Below, in pieces: positions 22,508 to 32,810 of a DNA stretch of 64,000 nucleotides. Positions within the stretch are counted from its first letter, which is position 1. Every line of letters begins with the position of its first letter. The notes beneath the pieces were generated by a model. That model saw only the letters and a program-made list of their open reading frames with translations. It did no database searches and was not told the origin of the DNA. The stretch spans positions 1,612,001 to 1,676,000 of the forward strand of contig NC_080677.1 of assembly GCF_030445035.2 (NCBI RefSeq), given 5' to 3'. The position numbers were made by a program, and so were the translations under genes. This stretch comes from Dasypus novemcinctus (Eukaryota; Chordata; Mammalia; Cingulata; Dasypodidae).

Positions 22508-22678
22508 CAGACGTAAGCAGCCATCTTGCTCCAACATGTGGCAATAGACTTTGGTGAGGGGGGAAACTTGCACTTTATGGCCTGGTAACAGTAAGCTTCT
22601 GCCCCAAATAAATACACTTTATAAAAACCACTTGATTTCTTGTATTTTGCGTCAACACCTCTTTGGCTGACTAATACA
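22508..22678 (+). mobile_element. MaLR-like 3' LTR, partial
   Basis: It is about 85-90% identical by eye to 20786-20955: AGCAGCCATCTTGCTCCAAC, GCAATAGACTTTGGTGAGGG, AAATAAATACACTTTATAAA and GGCTGACTAATACA. Only the last ~170 bases of the LTR are present; the U3 part is missing, so the 5' portion was deleted or the copy was rearranged. Confidence 0.75.
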
Positions 22679-23499
22679 TATGCCTACATGAAAACTATCT
22701 CCAATCTTAAACAACAATCATTTCATTATATTTGTGAAATAAGATTCCAAGCAAAGCTCTGCTGGCTAGTTCTTCCTCCATGTGGCATCAGATGGGGTCA
22801 CTGGATATATGCCACTGGTGTCAGGACTGACCTTGGGGTCTAAGGTGGCTGGGGCAGCTGGGCCCCTCTCATCCTTCACATGGCCCCTCTAGCAGGATAT
22901 TTGGACATCTTCGGGAAGCTCAGGGATCATCGAAGAAACCAAAACCAAAGGAGCCATTTATCTTAATGCCTAGTATTCAATCTGGTACAGTCTCCACTCT
23001 GAGCCCCTGACCCAAGTAGTCACAGGTCAGCCCAGATTCAGTCAGACTCCAATTCTCACTGGGAATAGTGTCACAGGGTTTGTGGCCATCTTGAATCTCC
23101 CCTAGATGATTCCTAGGGGAGATTCCTACTATAAATTAGGAAGTAGACATGGTGCTTCCTCAGTCTGGCAAACAAACTTGCAGAACTGTGACCATGTGGC
23201 TGGCAATGCTTGGAAGGAAAATGAGCAGACAGTTATAGAAGATTATCTCTCTGGGTACCTGAACCAGAGTCAGGTTCATTTCCCAGCTCACACTAAAGAG
23301 AGTAGAAAACAGCAGTTGCAGGAAAGCCTTCTCCTCCTTTCCAAAGTAAGGGAATTTCAGGTGATTGAAAGTGAACAACTTGAGAGAAATCTGAACGGAG
23401 ACGTGAGCTCATATTTAAGAGTTGCCTACACAATGAAGAGATGCAACAACTCAACAAATACAAGACTTACACTTTAAAAACAAATTTAATGTAGGAGCC
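22679..23499. other. Unassigned sequence
   Basis: No feature recognised. One frame of 123 codons (23106-23477) is open but has no known domain, biased composition or neighbours that would support a gene. A diverged repeat seems likely. Confidence 0.35.
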
Positions 23500-24105
23500 A
23501 TAGAGAGCTTTCAGAAAAATGAGTCTACCCTAAGACATGCATATTCCATATATCTGGAATTGGTCATTATGATCAAGAACATGGAGTGAGAAAAAAAAGG
23601 ATGAAGGACAATATAAAATATTGAAAAATGCATGATTTGCTAAGATACTGGATGCTGTGCAAGAACAAATTTTTGAGCTCAAAAAATGAAGTTGAGAAAT
23701 TGCATCAGTGCAGCACAAAGATAGAAGATGTGGAAGATAGATTCGGGAATGTCAGACAGGATTCCAGAAGGAAAAATCAGAATGGATAATGAAGAAGCAA
23801 TAGGGTAAGAAATAGTGACCCAAGATTTAACATAATTTGAAAAGGACACAACGATGTTTTAGGGAACAGAATAAATGTGAAGAAACTCATATGCAAATTG
23901 TGGATTAACTTCAGAATATTAAGAAACATTCATAAATACAGCAACCAGGGTAAAAATATAATGAGCTGCTGACATGGAGAAGCTGTGGAGCACAGAGATT
24001 AAAAAAATCAGAAACCAGACTGTGGATGTTTGATATTGTTTATGCATTATTTATGAAATGCAAAAAAGGTAATTGATTATATTTGTAACCTGGTCTATTC
24101 CTCTG
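23500..24105 (+). mobile_element. Degraded HAL1/L1 ORF1-like region (5' part)
   Basis: Translation around 23640-23790 gives a lysine/glutamate-rich coiled-coil-like segment (EVEKLHQCSTKIEDVEDRFG) resembling L1/HAL1 ORF1 proteins. There are many stops. The segment appears to resume after the LTR at 24110-24628. Assignment is tentative. Confidence 0.4.
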
Positions 24106-24109
24106 GATG

Positions 24110-24628
24110 TCATACCCTTTGATTGTATTAGATTCACCTGAGATGACTTTGATTAAATTATGTCAAGATTTGGGCTTTGTTTCAACCATGTCATTAAGAC
24201 ATTCAGGATTGAGTCCTTCCTCCCCTTGGTAGGCTGTATAAATGGATGCTCAGTCAAGAACATGTGGAGGTAGATACAAAGAGAATATACACAGAGGATC
24301 CTGCAGCCTGGGAAGAGAGATGAGCCTGAGAGTTTACAGCTGACCTTTTGAAGAGATCAGAGCAGAAACAAACCCCTAGAAGAAAGACCAACTTTATGCC
24401 AGCCTATAGGTGAGACTGGAGGGAGCTGGGACCATGCAGCCCTAGAGGAAGAAGGAAGGCTGAACCTCTGCAGACACAAATGACTGGGTGAGAAAGTACC
24501 TCTTATGATACCTTGAGTTGGACTCTTTAGGGCCTTGTGACTGTAAAGGTCTACCCCAAATAAATAGCCTTTATGAAGACCAACAAAGTTCTGGTACTTT
24601 GCATCAGCATCCCTTTGGCTAATACATA
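24110..24628 (+). mobile_element. MaLR-like solo LTR
   Basis: It shares the MaLR LTR plan seen at 20330-20955: GATTGTATTAGATTCACCTG, CAGAGAGTTTACAGC-like GAGAGTTTACAGCTGACC, GAACCTCTGCAGACACA, CCCCAAATAAATAGCCTTTA poly(A) signal, CTGGTACTTTGCATCAGCAT, and end GGCTAATACATAG. There is no internal sequence beside it, so it is a solo LTR. Confidence 0.75.
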
Positions 24629-24689
24629 GACTAACTGGGTCAATGGATACATTTGAGAAGGATATTTTACTTTCTGCACTGTAATGTTC

Positions 24690-24800
24690 CTATTGGCAAA
24701 ATGTGGATCATAGCTACTTGCCTTATAAGACTGTGATAATGAAATTAGCTCATATTTGCAAACTTATAAGAACACTGTCTGGTACACAGTAAATGTTGAC
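24690..24800 (+). repeat. MIR SINE, 3' part
   Basis: GGCAAAATGTGGATCATAGC, TTATAAGACTGTGATAATGA and GTCTGGTACACAGTAAATGT match the MIR 3' part (AAAATGGGGATAATAATAG; GTTGTGAGGATTAAATGAG; GCCTGGCACATAGTAAGTG). Confidence 0.65.
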
Positions 24801-24884
24801 TTGTGTTTTGTTTTAAGAAAATTTTAGCAGCAGTGTGCACAAGAGGACTATGAAGCTATCCTTGAAAAGTATTTAAAAATAAAT

Positions 24885-25200
24885 ATTTAATCTAGAACAG
24901 CCAAATGATCATTCAATTATGAAGGTGAAATAAAAATCTTTCAGATAATCAAAGACTGGAGAAATTTGTCACCTATAGATACTTTTTGAAAGAACTACCA
25001 TTGGATGTGCATCACCAGAGAAAGAATGAATCCATGTGAAAGAGAGATGAATGAGGCAATGATGACCATAGACAGAAATAAAACCTTGTTGCCTAAATAA
25101 GGAGAGATTTTAAAATAAATATCCTCTAGCAATCAGAAACTAAAATTTCTGATGTGATCATTAAGAAAAGGAGAGGAAAGCAGTGAGGATTGGGAGTATA
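24885..25200 (+). mobile_element. Degraded HAL1/L1 ORF1-end-like region
   Basis: It contains AATTATGAAGGTGAAATAAA and a block reading as GACTGGAGAAATTTGTCACC followed by a diverged C-terminal/3' part, as in HAL1 and old L1 ORF1 ends. Stops are common. Assignment is tentative. Confidence 0.4.
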
Positions 25201-25359
25201 TAAAATAATGTTATTCATTTTTAAATCTTATTCTGGATTATAAGAGATGTTTGGCTTAAAATAGGTATTTTCCAGGCTCTTAGAAATGCTGAAAATTTTC
25301 TTGTTAGAGTCAATAATGTAAATAGCAAAGTAGCATGAATGAACGTCCATCATCAAAAA

Positions 25360-28033
25360 AGTACCAGAAGTGGGAAGGTGGTGTTGGAGTAGGCAAGCCT
25401 AGTTCAACTCTCTTACACACACAGAGAGAAAAAAAAAACTGAGAAAGAGCCAAACGATGTCCAAGGAATCTACTATGGCGGTCAGCAGGCAGACCAGAAC
25501 AGTGCTGTACAACTCCAAAGAGGGTGAGAGGCAGAGAGATGAAGGATCCAAAACAGCAAATATGAGTTACCAAACCCATACAGTGGTGGGAAGAGCTCCC
25601 CTCCCCCACTCCTAAGAGATCACATACAAGGGGATCTTGATAAGACTGAGTAATGACCTTTCATTAGAAACAATGGAGGAGAGAAAAAAATGATATGATG
25701 TATTTGAGGTACTGAAAGAGAAAAACTACCAGCCAAGAATTCTTCATCCAGCAAAACTGTCCTTCAAAAATTAGTGTGAGTCCAAAGTCTTCACAGACAA
25801 ACAAAAGCTGACAGAATATGTTACCAAAAGATCAGAATTGCAAGAGATAATAAAGGGAGAGCTGTAGCCAGAAAGGGAGAGAGACTTGGAGAAGAGTGTA
25901 GAAACAAGGATTATAAGGAAGGGAAAATTAAAGGTTAAAATGACAGAAAATAGCAAGATATGACAACAGAAAACTAAAGGACAAATTGGATGAAGTAAGT
26001 AATGCCTTCGCAGTAAAATATTGAATGTTAATGGTTAGAATTCCCCAATCAAAAGACATAGACTGATAAAATGGCCAAAAAAATATAAACCATCTATATG
26101 CTGGCTATAAGAGACTCACCTCAGACATGAGAATACAATGAGGTTAAAAGTGAAAGGTTGGAAAAAGATATTCCATGCTAATAGTAACCAAAAAGAGTTG
26201 GAGTGATACTAATATTGGACAAAATAGATTTTAAATGCAAAACTGTTCTCAGGGATGAAAAAGATCATTATGTATTTTTATTTTTTATTTTTTAAGATTT
26301 ATTTATTTCTCTCCCATTCCCCTCCCCCAGTTGTCTGCTCTCTGTGCCCATTCGCTATGTTCTTCTGTGACTGCTTCTATCCTTATCAGTGGCACCAGGA
26401 ATCTATGTTTCTTTTTTGTTGCATTATCTTGTTGTGTCAGCTCTCCGTGTGTGTGGTGCCATTCTTGGGCAGGCTGCACTTTCTGTCGTGCTGGGTGGCT
26501 CTCCTTATGGGGCGCACTCCTTGCGCATAGGGCTCCCCTGTGTGGAAGCACCCCTATATGGCAGAGCTCTCCTTGTATACATCAGCACTGTGCATGGGCC
26601 AGCTCCACACAGGTCAGGGAGACCCAGGGTTTAAACCATGGACCTCCCATTTGGTAGGTGGATGCCCTATGCATTGGGCCAAGTCTGCTTCCCTATATAC
26701 TTTTAAAGGGGGCAATTCACCAAGAAGAAATAACTATACTAAATACTTATGCACATAACCTGAATGCCCAAAGATACATGAAGCACACATTGGCACAGTT
26801 GAAGGGAGAAATCAATATTTCTACAAAAATAGCTGGAGACTTTGATATACCATTCTCAATATTGTCTAGATCATCTGAGGAGAAGATAAATAAAGAGAGA
26901 GAGCTTGAATAATGTAATAAATGACTTAGACCTAACAGGCATCTATAGAGTATTGCACCCCTAAATAGCAAGATAAGCATTCTTTTCAAGTGCTCATGGA
27001 TCCTTCTCCAAGATAGACTATATGTTGGGTCACAAAACAGATCTCAATAAGTTTAAAAATATTGAAATTTCAAACCACTTTCTGTAATCATACTGGAATG
27101 AAGATGGAAATCAATAATGGATGGAAAAAGGGAAAATTCATAAATTCATGGAGATTAGACAACATATTCTTAAACAATCACTGGGTTAAAGAAGGAATTG
27201 CAAGAGAATTACAAATATCTTGAGATGAATGAAATTGAGAACACAACATAGCAAAACTAATTGGACTTTGCAAAGGCAATGTTGAGTGGGACATTTATAG
27301 CCCTCAATGTTTACATTAAAAAGAAGAAAGAGCTAAAATTGAATCTCTAACTGCACACATGGAGAATGTAGAAGAAGAACAGCAAACTAAAACCATATAA
27401 AGCTGAAGGAAATAAATAGTAAAGATCAGAGCAGAAATAAAGAAAATTGAGAAAATAAAAAAATAGAGATTTTCAACAAAAACAAAAGTTTTTTTGAGAT
27501 TAAGAAATCAACAAACCCTTAGCTAGACTGATGAAGAAAGAAGATGCAAATGAATAAAATCAGAAATGAAAGGGGAGCATTACTGCTGATCCTGCAGAAA
27601 TAAGAGAAATCATAAAGGATACTAAGAACAAGTGTATGCTATAAAACTAAACATTGATAACATGAAGAAGAAAAATCATATGATCTTCTTGATTGAGGCA
27701 GAAAAAGTCACTTGACAAAATATAACACTTTTCCTTGAAAAAACATTCCAAAATATAGGAATAGAAGGAAGATTTCTCAAGTGGTAACATGCATATGTAT
27801 AAAACCTGCAGCTAAAATTGTACTCAACCATCAATGACTCAGCTTTCTGCTGAGATCAGAAACAAGACAAGAATGTCCACTGTCACTATTGTTATTCAAT
27901 ATTGTGCTAGACTTCTAGCCAGAGAAATTATGCTAAATAAAGAAATAAAAGGCAACCAAATAGGAAAGAAAGAAGCAAAACTTTCACCATCACTTATGAT
28001 ATTATCCTATACCAAGAAAGGCTTGAGGGACTT
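25360..28033 (+). mobile_element. L1 copy 2 (plus), internally deleted and 3'-truncated
   Basis: It begins with an L1 5' end (GGGAAGGTGGTGTTGGAGTA, then the AACTCTCTTACACACA and GAGAAAGAGCCAAACG blocks seen in other L1 5'UTRs here). After about 260 bases it jumps into the ORF1 C-terminal domain (25640-25940, PRILHPAKLSFKN then FTDKQKLTEYVTKRSELQ). The ORF2 endonuclease region follows (25985-27300, split by a SINE), then a patchy RT region to 28030 (ending about where LSPSLMILSYTK replaces the FADD region). It ends abruptly at the 5' end of the next L1. It has many stops and is inactive. Confidence 0.85.
26275..26697 (-). mobile_element. DAS-type SINE (tRNA-derived) inside L1 copy 2
   Basis: On the minus strand it starts GGGAAGCAGACTTGGCCCAA, carries pol III A box TTGGCCCAATGC and B box GGTTTAAACCC, then the body GCACAGTGCTGATG, GAGTGCGCCCCATAAGGAGA, GAAAGTGCAGCCTGCCCAAG, AGCTGACACAACAAGATA, and a tail with AATAAATAAATCTT. 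The L1 sequence resumes on the far side. TATGTATTTTTA (left) and TATATACTTTTA (right) look like a diverged target duplication. The 90-108-codon frames here are SINE read-through. Confidence 0.9.
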
Positions 28034-28602
28034 CTAGGAAGATGACATCAAAGCAGGTAGGCAGAGCTCAACTCTCTCACAAAGAACAGTGGAGAAAGGG
28101 CAAAACCTACCTGATGGCACTGCTTTGGGGATGTGCAGAACAGTGAAGTACTGTTCCAGGAGGGAGTGAGACAGGGAGACAAAGAGGCCAAAGGAAAACA
28201 TTAATTATTCATTTCTTGGCAAGAACATATATCCAGGCTTCAAGGCAATAACGGCAGTAAAACCCCTGGCTCACTGCAGCCAATTAAGTGGAAGTGAGTG
28301 TTCACTGGGAGGAAGAGAAGTCTGGCAGAGGGTGGAGAGTGGTCTCTTTACAGTGAGTTTGGCCAACTGAACCCCCTTTGAATCTCAGGAAAGAACACAG
28401 GCAGCACTGAAGGGGCCCCAGGGAGAGGGAAGGTGATCTGATCAAGCAGGTTGTCATACCCAGCTGCCCCGGGAGAGAGAGGAACTAGTTCAGGGAAGGA
28501 GCAGAGTCAGACACCTAACCAGCCCGGCTCTGGTGACTGTTAGAAGCCCAACTTGCCTGAGGGAACAGGAGTGGGAAGAGCCAGATAAGGTTTCAGAAGC
28601 CT

Positions 28603-28695
28603 GCTTAGCCTGTGGAGTGTTCGAAGCTCTGTGTAGGAATTCTTGCCTTGCATATATGGGGTCCCTGGTTCGAGTCCAGTTACCTCCTTAGAGTA
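28603..28695 (+). repeat. Possible tRNA-like B-box segment in L1 5'UTR
   Basis: The stretch has GGTTCGAGTCC (a perfect B-box-like GGTTCGANTCC) after TGTGTAGGAATTCTTGCC and TATATGGGGTCCCTG, similar in layout to the head of the SINEs nearby (TCTACCACATGGGAGGTCC, GGTTCAAACCC). It may be a worn SINE fragment; too short to be sure. Confidence 0.35.
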
Positions 28696-28769
28696 GGGAT
28701 CCAAATAATGATTCATGAGGTTATCAGGCACACAGCTCTTTATGAGAGGGAACATATAGACTCAGATTT

Positions 28770-29365
28770 TTTTAGTTTTTTTCTTTTTTTTATCATTTTT
28801 TTTTCCATTCAGTAAAACTGGGTACTTCATCTGCAGAGGGTAAACTGCAGGGCGATTGATGAACACCAGCAGCTGAGCAGGTACCTAGGGGTCTAAAGAG
28901 GGGAGCCTGTTTTTCCTGGGTTGTTTTTTTGTTGTTGTGTTGTTTTGTTTCTTGTTGTCTTTTCCCTTTCTTTGTTTCCTTTTTTCTTTCACTTATTTTT
29001 TCTACCTACTGTATTTCTTTTCTTTCCTTAATTTTTCCATCTTCTGTCTTCTTATGTTTTTCTTTCATTCCACCTCTTCTTGTTTGTTCATTTTTTCTTT
29101 CTTTCTCTCTTTTTTCCTTTTCTTCCTATCTCATCTTTCCAGTCTTTTCATGCATTTTATTCTATTTTGTTCCTTGTTTCATTTTTTCTATTCCACTATT
29201 TATTATTCTTAATCTTTGTATTTTTTATGTTTTTTTAATCTTATATTATGTTTATTTTCCTAGCTCTTGTATGGTTACTCTTCTACTTTTTATTATTATT
29301 ACTGTTATTATTCTTTTTCTCTTCTTATCTCTTTCCTTTTCTCTTGTCCTAATATTTTTTTCAAG
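28770..29365 (+). repeat. Polypyrimidine tract in L1 copy 3 5'UTR
   Basis: This is T/C-rich for about 600 bases (runs such as TTTTTTTGTTGTTGTGTTG, TTTCTTTCTTTCTCTC). It ends at CCTAATATTTTTTTCAAGGG, homologous to the minus-strand L1 at 3520-4135. It supports an unbroken 239-codon frame (28929-29648), of which the first ~150 residues are Phe/Leu/Ser-rich hydrophobic read-through and the rest covers the ORF1 upstream region. Confidence 0.75.
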
Positions 29366-29551
29366 GGAACACAGACAACTGCAAGGTTATAGAATGAGAG
29401 GAAACAAGTGTCAAAAAGGAATTTTAGCACAAACACACAAAACAAACCCTAGAGTAGAAAAAGAAGGTAATCAACTGAACAAACCCATCAAGATAAACAG
29501 ATACTTAGATGTCGACAAAAAAATTACAAGCCATAATAAGAAACAGGAAAA

Positions 29552-30345
29552 CATGGCTCAGTCTAATGAACAAACTAAAAAAGAGGAAGAGATGCAGAAT
29601 GTGAACAACTGTCGAGGATGTCCAAACAAATATCATGAATCACCTTAGTGAAGTGAAAGAAGAGATAAAGGATTTTAAGAAGACACTGGGTGAAAATACT
29701 GAAGAAATTTTAAACATACATAAGAAGATAATGGATCTGATGGTGATGAATGGCACAGTGCAAAAAATAAAAAGTGTGATGGAATCCCAAAACAGCAGAT
29801 TTGAATAAGCAGAGGAAAGAATCAGTAGTGTTGAAGGCAGTACATCTGCAATCAGACAGGTAAAAAGATAGAACAAATGCAGCAGGGACTAAGAGATTTG
29901 AATGACAACATGAAAAGCAAAAACATATGCATTATAGGTATCTCAGAGAAAGAAGAGAAGAGAAAAGCAAAAGGGTAAGTGTTGAAGGAAATAATGGCTG
30001 AAAATTTCCCAACTCATTTGAGTGATATGGATGTACATATCCAGAAAATGCAGTGCAAGCCAAACAGTATAAATCCTAACAGATGCACACCAAGACGTAT
30101 ACTTATCAAATTGTCCAATGCTCAAGACAAAGAGAATACTGAAAGCAGCAAGAGAAAAGAGATCCATCACATATAAGGGAAGCTTAATATTAAGTGCTGA
30201 TTTCCCTTCTGAAACCATGGAGGCAATAAGGCAGTGGTACGACATATTTAAGGTGATAAATAAAAATGTCAGCCAAAAATTCTCTATCCAGCTAAGCTTG
30301 AAATAAAGAGAGTTTATCAACAAGAAACCTGCCCTTCAAGAAATA
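29552..30345 (+). pseudogene. L1 ORF1 remnant (copy 3)
   Basis: The start MAQSNEQTKKEEEMQNVNNC is at 29552. Soon after it the frame shifts; the coiled-coil part (EDVQTNIMNHLSEVKEEIKD) continues in another frame. The RRM/CTD is recognisable at 29979-30306 (MLKEIMAENFPTHLSDMDVH, NPNRCTPRRILIKLSNAQDK; then DFPSETMEAIRQWYDIFKVI). ORF1p binds L1 RNA as a trimer; this copy is interrupted by a frameshift and stops. Confidence 0.78.
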
Positions 30346-30492
30346 CCAAAGGGAGTTATGCAGGTTGAAAGAAGAAAACAAGGGAGAGAGGGTTGGAGGA
30401 GAATGCAGGAAGATAGATTATTGGTAAGAATAACTAAAAAGATAAAAAGAGAAATAGAAATAACATATGACATATATAAACCTAAAGAAAAT

Positions 30493-32805
30493 ATGGCTAA
30501 TGTAAATAATGCCTTAATAACATTGAATGTTAATGGATTAAACTCTCCAATCAAGAGACAGAGATTAGCAGAACACATAAGAAACCATGACACATCTATA
30601 TGCTGTCTACAAGAAATTCACCCTAGACCCAGAGACCCAAGGTGGTGGCAAGTGAATGGTTGGAAAAGATTTTACATGCAAACAATAACCAAAAAAGGGT
30701 GGTAGTAACTATACTAATATCAGAGAAATAGACTTTAAATGCAAAACAATTGGAAGAGACAAGGATATGACATATTTAAAAAAGAGTAATCTATCAAAAG
30801 AAAGAAAAATCATAAACATTTAGGGACCTAACAAGGGCACCTCAAAATATATGAGGCAAACATTGGGAAAAATTAACTGGAGAAATAGCAACCTTTGCAA
30901 TTACAGTAGGGGACTTTAATGCACCATTATCACCATAGACAGAACATCTCAACAGAGGATCAATAAAGAAACAGAGACCTTGAATAATATGTTAGAGGAT
31001 CTAGTCCTAATAGACATACTTCACTTCTCAGCATACTTCACTCATTCTCCAGGATAGACAATTTGCTGTGCCACAGAACAATACTCAACAAATTCAGAAA
31101 GATTGAAATTATACAAAGTAATTTCTCTGACCACACGAACCTGGAAATCAGTGAGGAGCAGAGAATCAGATTAGGCACAAAGATATGGAAGTTAAACAAC
31201 ACATTGTTAGACAATGAATGGGACAAAGAGGAAATTGTAAAAGAAATCAGTAATTACCTAAAATGAATGAAAATGACAACACAACATATCAAAACATATA
31301 GGATGCAGAAAAAGCATTGCTGAGAGGAAAACTTATAGTCATAACATAAATGCCTATATTAAGAAAGAAGTGCTAAAATCAAAGACCTAACTGCACACCT
31401 GGAAGAATTAGAAGAAAACAACAAACTAATCCTAAAGTAAGTAGAAAGAAGGTAATAACAAAGATTAGAGCAGAGCTAAATGAAATTGAAAATAAAAAAG
31501 CACTAAAACAATTTAACAAAACCAAAAGCTGGTTCTTTGAGAAGATTAATAAAATTGACAAACCCTTAGCTAGACTAACAAAGGAAAAAAGAGAGAGGGT
31601 GCAAATATGTAAAATAAGAAACAAGAAAAGGGATATCACCAGTGATCCCACAAAAATAAAGAGTATCACAAGATGGTACTTTGAAAAATTTTATGCCAAC
31701 AAGATGGATAACTTAGATGAAATGGACAAATTTATAGAAACACACAAACAGCCTACACTGACAAGAAAAAAAAAAAATTGATGAACTCAACAGACCAATC
31801 ATTAGTAACAAGACTGAACTATTCACCAAAAACCTCCCAACTAAGAAGAGCCCAGGACCAAATGGCTTCAAAGGTGAATTCTATCAAACATTTCAGAAAG
31901 AAATAGCACCAATCCTGCTTAAATTCTTCCAAAAAATAGGAGTCATGGGAACATCACCTAATTCATTCTATGATTCAAACATCACCCTATTATCAGAGCC
32001 ACATAAAGGTGCTACAAAAAAGGAATACTACAGACCAATCTCTCTAATGAAACTATATGCTAAAATCCTCAACAAAAAACTTGTTAATCTTATTCAACAA
32101 GACATTAAGTGAATTATACAACATGACCAATTGGGTTTCATCCCTGATATGCCAGGATGATTTAACATAAGAAAGTCAATCAATATAATAAACCACATTA
32201 ACAGATAGAAAGAAAAAAATCACACGATCATCTCTATTGATAAAGAAAAAGCATATGACAAAATAAGGCAACTTTTCTTGATAAAAAACACTTCAAAAGA
32301 TAGGAATAGAGGGAAATTTACTCACCATGGTAAAGGGTATATATGAAAAACCCACAGTTAACATCATATTCAATGGTAAAATGCTAAACACTTCCCTCTA
32401 AGATCTGGAAATGACAAGTATGCCCACTGTCACTGCTCTTATCCAATATAGTGCTAGAAGTAATTACTCAAGCACTTAGGCAAGAAATCAATGTAAAAGG
32501 CATCCAAATTGGAAAGAAGTAAAAATTTTACTATTTGTAGATGGCTCCATTCTCTACATAGAAAGCCCTGAGCAATCTACAACAAAGATTCTAGAGTTAA
32601 TAAATTAGTTCAGTAAAGCGTCATGATATATGATCAATACACAAAAATCAGTAGCATTTTTGTACACCAATAATAAACAATCTGAGGAAGAATTCAAGAA
32701 AAAAGTCCATTTATAATAGCACCTAAAAGAATCAAATGCCTAAGAATAAACTTAATTAAAGATGTAAAGAATTTGTACATAGAAAACTACACAACATTGT
32801 CCAAG
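30493..32805 (+). pseudogene. L1 ORF2 remnant (copy 3), catalytic motif lost
   Basis: The endonuclease N-terminus is well preserved at 30493-30705 (MANVNNALITLNVNGLNSPI, then SICCLQEIHPRPRDPRWWQ). A later endonuclease fragment is at 31063-31266. The RT N-terminal region is at 31599-32110 (KSPGPNGFKGEFYQTFQKE in frame pieces). At about 32530 the RT motif normally read as FADD reads FVDG, so the second catalytic aspartate is gone. The copy has many stops. Confidence 0.82.
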
Positions 32806-32810
32806 GATCA

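Larger units (their letters stand above)
28034..32810 (+). mobile_element. L1 copy 3 (plus), near full length to ORF2 thumb
   Basis: The 5' end is GGAAGATGACATCAAAGC followed by AGGCAGAGCTCAACTCTCTC. The 5'UTR runs to about 29550 with a pyrimidine tract, ORF1 is at about 29552-30345, and ORF2 from about 30493. The RT is followed to about 32805 (IENYTTLSKDQ), where repeat X begins. Frames are broken repeatedly. It lies directly on the 3' side of L1 copy 2, which it probably interrupted or replaced. Confidence 0.88.

Noticed and set aside
23106-23477. 123-codon frame
   Set aside because: No domain and no neighbours. The surrounding sequence looks like decayed repeat.
26255-26657. Membrane-protein-like frames next to L1 copy 2
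   Set aside because: They are the SINE read in three frames, ending where the SINE ends.
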